Shown: positions 8,173 through 12,657 of the stretch, piece by piece
Position numbering within the stretch: the stretch's first letter is position 1
Layout: each line of letters opens with the position of its first letter
Made by a program: the position numbers and the translations under genes
Notes under the pieces: model-generated
The model's input: the letters and a program-made list of their open reading frames with translations, nothing else
The model's database searches: none
Told to the model about the DNA's origin: nothing
Source of the DNA: Desulfuromonadales bacterium
Lineage (GTDB): Bacteria > Desulfobacterota > Desulfuromonadia > Desulfuromonadales > BM103
Length of the DNA: 12,657 nucleotides
Assembly (NCBI GenBank): GCA_030630015.1
Contig: DAOVNV010000046.1
Span: forward strand, 1 to 12,657
Reading direction: 5' to 3'

Positions 8173-8196
8173 GGGCACGGCATGCCGTGCCCCTAC
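8169..8196. repeat. 28-bp perfect palindrome containing the GGGCACGGCATGCCGTGCCC core
   Basis: This third copy of the palindrome family is perfect over 28 bp, with GTA and TAC at its outer ends. It supplies the stop codon of the permease gene (TAG, 8170-8172), just as the copy at 5251 abuts the lipoprotein stop. It could fold into a strong hairpin in the mRNA 3' end and protect it from decay. It is followed by a scrap carrying the reverse of the GCGAGTGGC core (8223-8231). Confidence 0.85.
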
Positions 8197-8256
8197 GTTA
8201 TCTTTCCCGCCACTTGCTCCTCGCCACTCGCCGCCGTTATAAAAATGTTCTTTCAA

Positions 8257-8274
8257 ACCATACAATTGTATGGT
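8257..8274. promoter_or_regulatory. Perfect 18-bp palindrome, candidate operator of the MNT/HEPN module
   Basis: ACCATACAATTGTATGGT is a perfect palindrome ending 13 bp before the chosen start of the winged-helix-MNT gene. It contains TACAAT (8261-8266), a good -10 box, so a bound dimer would block transcription. The downstream protein has its own winged-helix domain, which makes autoregulation the simplest reading. No clear -35 box is seen. Confidence 0.6.
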
Positions 8275-8287
8275 AGTAAAGGTCATT

Positions 8288-8878
8288 ATGTCGCTGCTCA
8301 GTGAAATACTATCTTCTAAAGTCCGGGCCGGTGTGTTCCAGCACCTGTTTGACGGGCGTAACGCTGAATTGCACATGCGTGAGCTTGAAAGGCAGTCTGG
8401 CTGTTCAATTGGCACGGTTCAGACTGAGTTGAAGAAGCTTATGCGACTTGGCCTTGTCGTGAGCAGAAGAGATGGTAACCGTCTCTATCTTCGGGCACAA
8501 AATTCTCATCCTCTCTATAATGAAATCTGTGGTCTTGTCGAGAAAACGGTTGGTGTCCCCGGCCGGCTTGCTGGCGCGCTTGCCGAGATTGAAGATATTG
8601 ACTGTGCATTTGTTTTCGGATCTGTCGCTAAGGGTGATGAGCAGGCACATAGCGATATCGACCTGATGATTATCGGTACCATTGGCTTGCGCGCCCTTGT
8701 CGGCAAGTTGTCTGAGGTCAGCAAGAAGTCTGGCCGTGAGATCAATCCGCATATTTTGTCCCGTGACGAATGGTACCGTCGTCTGGCAGAAAATGATCAC
8801 TTTATTTCTAATGTTATGAAACAACCCAAAATATTTATTAAGGGAGGGGAAAATGAACTTGGAGAGGTGGCTGAGTAA
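8288..8878 (+). CDS. Winged-helix-MNT nucleotidyltransferase fusion (antitoxin-like regulator, 196 aa)
   Basis: Residues 1-70 form an ArsR-like winged helix (MRELERQSGCSIGTVQTELK as the recognition region, then GLVVSRRDGNRLYLRA as the wing). Residues ~105-190 form a minimal nucleotidyltransferase domain with the GS-x10-D-x-D motif intact (G111-S112, D123, D125) and a likely third carboxylate (E151 in GREINPHIL). In MNT-HEPN pairs the MNT partner can neutralise HEPN by transferring AMP; whether this one does is inference. I use the ATG at 8288, preceded by AAAGG at 5 nt. An upstream in-frame ATG at 8270 lies inside the palindrome and has no ribosome site. The gene overlaps the HEPN gene by 26 bp. 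Base use is visibly more AT-rich than in the ABC genes before it, suggesting separate acquisition. Confidence 0.88.
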   Translation: MSLLSEILSSKVRAGVFQHLFDGRNAELHMRELERQSGCSIGTVQTELKKLMRLGLVVSRRDGNRLYLRAQNSHPLYNEICGLVEKTVGVPGRLAGALAEIEDIDCAFVFGSVAKGDEQAHSDIDLMIIGTIGLRALVGKLSEVSKKSGREINPHILSRDEWYRRLAENDHFISNVMKQPKIFIKGGENELGEVAE

Positions 8879-9290
8879 TAGTTGGTTGCGTAAACATCAG
8901 AGTTCCCGTCAGGAAATTCAGAATTTACTTCAGATCGTATCGCGAGATATCTCTGATGCCCAAGGACCTCTTTCGGCAGATTGGCGCTTCGGGATCGCTT
9001 ATAATGCTGCTTTGAAGCTTTGTACTATATTACTTCACGGCTCAGGATACCGTCCTGAAAAGACTCTGCATCATTACCGAACGATACATTCTTTACCTCT
9101 GATACTTGGTGAATCCGTACAAGGAGACTGTGAATATCTTGATGTTTGCCGTGTCAAACGCAATCAGGCCGAATATGATCGGGCCGGAGTTGTAAGTGAA
9201 AACGAGGCCGACGAACTTATTCGATTTGTAGAGGATTTTCGTATGACAGTTCTGGAGTGGCTTAAGACCGAACATCCTGAATGGTTATAA
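8853..9290 (+). CDS. HEPN-domain protein (toxin-like partner, 145 aa)
   Basis: This all-helical 145-residue protein has the sequence pattern of the HEPN partners of winged-helix-MNT regulators (LSADWRFGIAYNAALKLCTI, then CRVKRNQAEYDRAG). HEPN ribonucleases normally carry R-x4-6-H. Here the matching site is R103-N-Q-A-E-Y108, so tyrosine stands where histidine is expected. This substitution seems typical of the subfamily and leaves RNase activity uncertain. A strong ribosome site (AAGGGAGGGG, 8843-8852 region) sits just before the ATG. The gene starts inside the end of the MNT gene, so the two products are probably made together and bind one another. The alternative is a nucleic-acid- or nucleotide-binding accessory domain with no nuclease role. 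Confidence 0.85.
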   Translation: MNLERWLSNSWLRKHQSSRQEIQNLLQIVSRDISDAQGPLSADWRFGIAYNAALKLCTILLHGSGYRPEKTLHHYRTIHSLPLILGESVQGDCEYLDVCRVKRNQAEYDRAGVVSENEADELIRFVEDFRMTVLEWLKTEHPEWL

Positions 9291-9296
9291 ACAGTG

Positions 9297-9333
9297 GTGG
9301 GTAGCGAGTGGCGCGAAGTGCGAGGTGCGAAAG
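9297..9333. repeat. Repeat scrap after the HEPN gene (GCGAGTGGC core plus GCGCGAG-type arm)
   Basis: Seven bases past the HEPN stop, GCGAGTGGC (9304-9312) runs into a third, diverged copy of the arm seen at 2577-2596 (9311-9333). Only one arm is present, so it is a solo remnant. Confidence 0.65.
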
Positions 9334-9375
9334 ATCACAATCTGAATCTTTCACCACCCGTTCGGTTTTGGTTTT

Positions 9376-9400
9376 ATCCTGCACATCCTGTATATCCCTG
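9376..9400. repeat. Tandem 9-bp ATCCTGnnn repeat
   Basis: ATCCTGCAC, ATCCTGTAT and ATCCCTG follow one another with 9-bp spacing. It is a short degenerate tandem of the same unit length as the CGCAGAGTA repeat but of unrelated sequence. No function is visible. Confidence 0.5.
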
Positions 9401-9475
9401 TTAATTAAGTTTTAAGATTAGGTTTTTTATCAACTCGCATTAAAAGTTAAAATATACCTTATTTATTATACGTCT

Positions 9476-9530
9476 TGCCCCATACTCCGTTTTTTGACCT
9501 GAAAAAATCTACTCTGTCCCCTTTTAAATT
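9476..9530. repeat. REP-like remnant (CTCTGTCCCCTTTTAAATT motif)
   Basis: On the minus strand this reads AATTTAAAAGGGGACAGAG followed by TAGATTTTTTCA. From memory, this motif recurs beside REP-associated tyrosine (Y1/IS200-like) transposase genes in proteobacteria. No such transposase lies in this window, so this is at most a solitary remnant. From 9401 to 9475 I see only AT-rich DNA with no gene. Confidence 0.45.
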
Positions 9531-9532
9531 AC

Positions 9533-9574
9533 TTGACTCTAATGATTACGGTCGTCTAATGTTCCGCTTATAAT
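9533..9574 (+). promoter_or_regulatory. Promoter region ahead of the riboswitch leader
   Basis: TTGACT (9533-9538) lies 16 bp from TCTAAT (9555-9560), one mismatch from consensus in each box. A perfect TATAAT (9569-9574) lies just downstream with a poor -35 (TTACGG, 9546-9551). Either would start transcription 20-35 nt before the first aptamer stem at 9604. Confidence 0.55.
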
Positions 9575-9603
9575 TTTATGAATTGCTGTTTTATTTTTAT
9601 GTC

Positions 9604-9682
9604 TCGATAAAGCCAAACCCTCTGTGAGGGGGGGACGGAAAACTGCGGGTCTCCTCGTCAGGGAAGATAGCCGGGTCGTCGA
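9604..9682 (+). promoter_or_regulatory. Variant GEMM-I (c-di-GMP-I/cGAMP type) riboswitch aptamer
   Basis: The leader shows the ordered landmarks of the GEMM-I aptamer. A short P1 pairs TCGAT (9604-9608) with GTCGA (9678-9682). The CAAACC block follows (9614-9619), then a stem CCCTCT/GGGGGG closed by a GUGA (GNRA) tetraloop (9618-9633). GGGACGGAAAAC (9632-9643) stands where consensus has GGGACGCAAAGC. A second hairpin has a CGGGTC start and an AGATAGCCGGG finish (9646-9675). By hand alignment to the Vibrio Vc2 aptamer, the conserved A47 is kept (A9640), but position 20 is C (9613; G in c-di-GMP sensors, A in cGAMP sensors) and position 92 is U (9679; normally C). The ligand therefore cannot be assigned. 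It precedes a secreted transglutaminase-fold gene, a kind of target I recall for such RNAs in Geobacter relatives. Confidence 0.75.
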
Positions 9683-9714
9683 AGGATTGTAAGCCTTTGG
9701 CAGCCCGGTTTTTT
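9671..9714 (+). terminator. Riboswitch-controlled intrinsic terminator
   Basis: The arm 9671-9685 (CCGGGTCGTCGAAGG) pairs with 9694-9708 (CCTTTGGCAGCCCGG): 15 positions with one C-A mismatch and a few G-U pairs, an 8-nt loop, and then six T residues (9709-9714). The 5' arm is also the 3' end of the aptamer, including the P1 strand. Folding the aptamer around its ligand should break the terminator and let transcription continue, which makes this a likely ON switch. Confidence 0.8.
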
Positions 9715-9738
9715 GATTCCGGGCAACTTACGGCTTAC
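9689..9738 (+). promoter_or_regulatory. Alternative hairpin downstream of the terminator
   Basis: GTAAGCC (9689-9695) matches GGCTTAC (9732-9738), and GCCCGG (9703-9708) matches CCGGGC (9719-9724). This gives a long stem interrupted by a 7x7 internal loop, with the T-run in its apical loop. It uses the 3' arm of the terminator and so excludes it. Because its second half is made only after the T-run, it probably stabilises read-through RNA rather than deciding termination. Confidence 0.5.
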
Positions 9739-9763
9739 AGCTGATTTAATGGGGGAGGGGACC

Positions 9764-12657
9764 GTGCGTAAAACGCACCTTGCGGTGATCAGTATCCTGA
9801 TCGGGCTGTTTTGCAGCGTCATACATGCAGATGCCGGAAAGTCTAGTCATGTCAAGGACTTCTCCGGAACATTGCAGTGTATTCAGATCCTCCTGCACGA
9901 TATTCACAGCCACTTAAATGCAGACGTTCAATTCTCCGATGACGAGGTCGAACAGTTGCAGTCTTTACTGACAGATTTCCGGGCCGGACATCTGCTGCTT
10001 GTTGAGCGTTTCCGGCAGCAGGGCGTCAAGGCGGGCACTCCTGGTGGACCAGTTGCCGAGCGGCAGGCTGCAATGTCTGGTCGCTACGAACAGACTGTCA
10101 GGCAACTCCTCACCCTGCTGGAGGAGATCTCCTCTACAGCGACCATCTTGCCTGAGAGTCTTGATCGTGCTCTGGAACTGCTGGAACGATTGCTGCCTGA
10201 AGTCAAACAGCCGATCCATGGTCTTCTTCCCTATCGGAGCGTCGAGCCGATTGACGTCGAGCCGCAAATGACGCCAATCGTCGTGCCTGCCTATCGGTTG
10301 TTGAACGCAATTGTGACCGGCGACGACCTGTCGCCTTCGCCTGAAGCCCCACTCAGTACTGCAATCAGCGCCCAGGCGAAAGCGATCGCTGAACAGGCGC
10401 ACAAGCTCAACTGGGACCCGGTGGATATCTACCAATGGGTCAAGAATAATATCGCCACTGAATGGTACTGGGGCTGCATGAAGGGGGCGGAGGAAACCCT
10501 GCGTCAGCGCAGCGGCAATGATGCTGACCAGGCGGCCCTGCTGGTGGCTCTGCTGCGCGCCGCCGGCTACCCGGCCCGCTATGTGCGCGGCGTCATCGAG
10601 TTCTTCCCGGGGCTGGCGAGCCTGCGGAGTCTGACCGGGATTGACGATCCGGTCCGCATCGGCACCTTCTTCAGCAAGGCCGGCATTCCCTGTCAAGCGG
10701 TGATGGACGGTACGGAGATCGTCAACTACCGGGTTGAGCATATCTGGGTTGAAACGCTGATCCCCTACGCCAACTACCGGGGTGCGATGGGCGATGCCAA
10801 CGGTAAGCTCTGGTTGCCGCTCGATACCAGCATCAAAGTGGCCGGCTTCGTCGAGCAGGGCAGCTTTGATCTGTATGCAGCAGCCGGCAATCCGCTTACT
10901 GACCTGCGTGAAAGCTACCTGGCATCAGCACAGTCCCAGACACCGCTCGAAACGGTGCGGTCAACTGCCGATGCCTTCCTTGCCGAACATTTCCCGCAAG
11001 TTGCCTACCAGGATCTTCTGCATGCCAGGCAGCAGAATTTCGAGGCGGCCGGTATCCTCTCTCCCAGCCTGCAGTTCACCGAGGTTGCCATTACCGGCGA
11101 GTACACGGCCCTGCCGCCGGAGCTGATGCATTCGATCGAATTTCGCGTCAACGGGGCGGAATCGGTTCTGGATATCAGCCTGCCTGCCCATGCATTGTCG
11201 AACCGCAAGATCGTGGTTGGCTTCGAACCGGAGAGTGTCGCCGATCATGAAACGATCAACCTGTGGGGTGGTCTCGATAATACGCCGGCCTATCTTGTGC
11301 GGCTGCGACCGGTGCTGCTGGTGGATGACGAACGTGTTGTCGTGGCCAGTGAAGGATTTGCTCCGGGGGAAAGTTTCGATCTGGCGATAACGCTGACGTC
11401 ACCCACTGTAATGCAGATGATCACCAACCGTGTACTGACCGGCTATCCGCTGTTGATCGGTGTCGTTGCCCAGGAAGCGGTCCTGCCAGCTGATGGCGGT
11501 GAGGAGTCGACGGCCACGGACCTTCTGCATCGGGCCGCTCTTGACTATATCGATCGCTGGAATCGCGGCGAACGCGAGCTGGGCGAACTGTTCAATCTGC
11601 GCCTCGCCCGGCCGTTGCCGAGCCTGGTCAGTCTGGGCGGCATGCTCGATGTGGTCGAATTGCTTGGTGAAGTGCAGGAGATCGGCCTGCAGGGCCTGTT
11701 TATCGATGCCGACCTGCGCAGTATCGCATCTGTACAGAGCGGCGGCGTTGATGACGGGCGCGAGAAGCTCTTCATGCAGTTGTCCGCGCTGCACGGCTCA
11801 ATCCTCGAGGATCGACTGTTTCAGGACAATTTCGAGCTTGAAGCGATCTCCACCGCAAAGCTGTTTGGTCTGGCCGGCGCTGGCCAGGTGCCGGTCCTGT
11901 CCATCGATGCTGTGAACGCGGCAGAGCAGCTGGCAGCCCTGCCTTTTGCGGAGAATATCAAGGCAGATATTAGCGATGCTGTTGCCCTGGGCTGGACAGT
12001 GCGCATCCCGGAGCAGTCGATCAGCTCTATGGACTGGAGCGGGATCGGCTATATCAAGGAGGATCCGCTCAGCGGTGCGGCCGGTTACATGCTGTCCGGG
12101 ATGACGGCGGGCGGCAGCACCGTGACCCGCACGGAGGCCTGGTCCGACCTGATGAAGTACCTGTTCAAATATCCGCTCAGCCTGCCACCTAATGCGGACC
12201 CGGATGCCGCCTATGCAATCGATAAGATATCGGTAACGGATCTGCAGGACGGAGTCGTCGGCCAAGCATTTGACGAACCGTTGACGGTGTATGTGCGCGA
12301 CAGCGAAGGCGTGCCGGTCAGGAACGCATCGGTCACCTTTGCGGTTCTCGATGGAGGCGGGCATCTGCTCGACGAAGCACTCGATCCGCCGGTCCAGGGC
12401 TCTACCCTGATCGTCTCCACCGACTGGCGCGGGTTGGCCAAAGTGACCCTCATCGCCGGCCAGAGCACAGCGGAGAATACGGTATCCTGGCATGCAGAAG
12501 AGGATGTTTATGCCACCTGGGCCAGCCAGCAGACGGTCGCCGCGACCTTGTCCGGCGGTGTCGGTCTGGCGCAGCCTTTTACGGCAACGGCCCTGCCGGA
12601 TGAGCCGCATGACCTGGTTGCACTGACTGCGGGCGGTACCGGCAGCATCCTGCAATA
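9764..12657 (+). CDS. Exported transglutaminase-fold protein with Big_1-like domain, N-terminal 964 residues
   Basis: The gene continues past the right edge. The start is GTG at 9764, directly after a very strong ribosome site (GGGGGAGGGG, 9751-9760); an in-frame ATG at 9749 lacks one. A signal peptide (RKTHLAVISILIGLFCSVIHADA) directs export. After a helical region, residues ~225-360 form a transglutaminase-like core (DPVDIYQWVKNNI, DQAALLVALLRAAGYPARYV, HIWVE, WLPLDTS). H326 and D354 of the triad are present, but aspartate (D253, in SGNDADQA) stands in the catalytic cysteine position, so it is probably not an active transglutaminase or protease. Residues ~360-800 are unassigned. Residues ~815-900 resemble an invasin-type Ig-like (Big_1) domain (PLTVYVRDSEGVPVRNASV). 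Similar proteins in related bacteria are very large and often precede Rhs/YD-repeat regions. Control by the upstream riboswitch-terminator is likely. Confidence 0.87.
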   Translation, partial: MRKTHLAVISILIGLFCSVIHADAGKSSHVKDFSGTLQCIQILLHDIHSHLNADVQFSDDEVEQLQSLLTDFRAGHLLLVERFRQQGVKAGTPGGPVAERQAAMSGRYEQTVRQLLTLLEEISSTATILPESLDRALELLERLLPEVKQPIHGLLPYRSVEPIDVEPQMTPIVVPAYRLLNAIVTGDDLSPSPEAPLSTAISAQAKAIAEQAHKLNWDPVDIYQWVKNNIATEWYWGCMKGAEETLRQRSGNDADQAALLVALLRAAGYPARYVRGVIEFFPGLASLRSLTGIDDPVRIGTFFSKAGIPCQAVMDGTEIVNYRVEHIWVETLIPYANYRGAMGDANGKLWLPLDTSIKVAGFVEQGSFDLYAAAGNPLTDLRESYLASAQSQTPLETVRSTADAFLAEHFPQVAYQDLLHARQQNFEAAGILSPSLQFTEVAITGEYTALPPELMHSIEFRVNGAESVLDISLPAHALSNRKIVVGFEPESVADHETINLWGGLDNTPAYLVRLRPVLLVDDERVVVASEGFAPGESFDLAITLTSPTVMQMITNRVLTGYPLLIGVVAQEAVLPADGGEESTATDLLHRAALDYIDRWNRGERELGELFNLRLARPLPSLVSLGGMLDVVELLGEVQEIGLQGLFIDADLRSIASVQSGGVDDGREKLFMQLSALHGSILEDRLFQDNFELEAISTAKLFGLAGAGQVPVLSIDAVNAAEQLAALPFAENIKADISDAVALGWTVRIPEQSISSMDWSGIGYIKEDPLSGAAGYMLSGMTAGGSTVTRTEAWSDLMKYLFKYPLSLPPNADPDAAYAIDKISVTDLQDGVVGQAFDEPLTVYVRDSEGVPVRNASVTFAVLDGGGHLLDEALDPPVQGSTLIVSTDWRGLAKVTLIAGQSTAENTVSWHAEEDVYATWASQQTVAATLSGGVGLAQPFTATALPDEPHDLVALTAGGTGSILQ

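Noticed and set aside
8169..8196. Rho-independent terminator after the permease
   Set aside because: The hairpin is strong, but only a mixed GTTATCTTT follows, with no T-run, so I list it as a repeat only.
9965..10741. Minus-strand open frame of 258 codons
   Set aside because: It is opposite the transglutaminase-fold gene, whose frame shows clear motifs; no ribosome site or domain supports it.
11798..12655. Minus-strand open frame of 285 codons near the right edge
   Set aside because: The opposite plus-strand frame continues the exported protein through an Ig-like domain without interruption; the minus frame has no recognisable motif.

Overview
The window looks like a chromosomal segment of a GC-rich Desulfuromonadales/Geobacterales-type bacterium (Desulfobacterota). 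This is inferred from the gene families: a transporter-fused sensor kinase, a TPR lipoprotein with a LolB/DUF4292-like lipoprotein, a family-5 peptide ABC system, and a GEMM-I (cyclic dinucleotide) type riboswitch ahead of a large exported transglutaminase-fold protein. Many short palindromic or tandem intergenic repeats point the same way. No species can be named from sequence alone.

Layout. Positions 1-2318 (minus strand) hold a two-gene unit: a small two-helix membrane protein, translationally coupled (ATGA overlap) to a sensor kinase whose N-terminus is a complete SLC5/sodium:solute symporter domain followed by STAC and the start of a GAF-like region. The kinase runs off the left edge. 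A good sigma70-type promoter lies in the divergent intergenic region. Positions 2709-5250 (plus) hold a 15-repeat TPR lipoprotein overlapping a DUF4292/LolB-like lipoprotein gene. Positions 5374-8172 (plus) hold a peptide/oligopeptide ABC substrate-binding lipoprotein and one DppB-type permease. No DppC permease or ATPase follows inside the window.

Positions 8257-9290 carry a compact, visibly AT-richer module: a perfect 18-bp palindrome (candidate operator), a winged-helix-MNT nucleotidyltransferase fusion, and an overlapping HEPN gene. This is a toxin-antitoxin-like pair in which the HEPN R-x4-H histidine is replaced by tyrosine. Positions 9291-9763 are non-coding but information-dense: repeat scraps, a REP-like remnant, a promoter, and an RNA leader with all the landmarks of a GEMM-I/c-di-GMP-I riboswitch. 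Several bases that normally contact the ligand differ from consensus. The 3' part of its aptamer forms the 5' arm of a strong intrinsic terminator. From 9764 to the right edge is a partial gene for a secreted protein with a transglutaminase fold lacking the catalytic cysteine and with an Ig-like (Big_1-type) domain.

Recurrent intergenic repeats (a GGGCACGGCATGCCGTGCCC palindrome, a 9-bp CGCAGAGTA tandem, a 7-bp GCGCGAG tandem, and a GCGAGTGGC core) sit within about 10 bp of every plus-strand gene end that is not followed by an overlapping gene. The main points of interest are the variant riboswitch-terminator, its pseudo-enzyme target, and the MNT/HEPN module occupying the place where the rest of a dpp operon would be expected.
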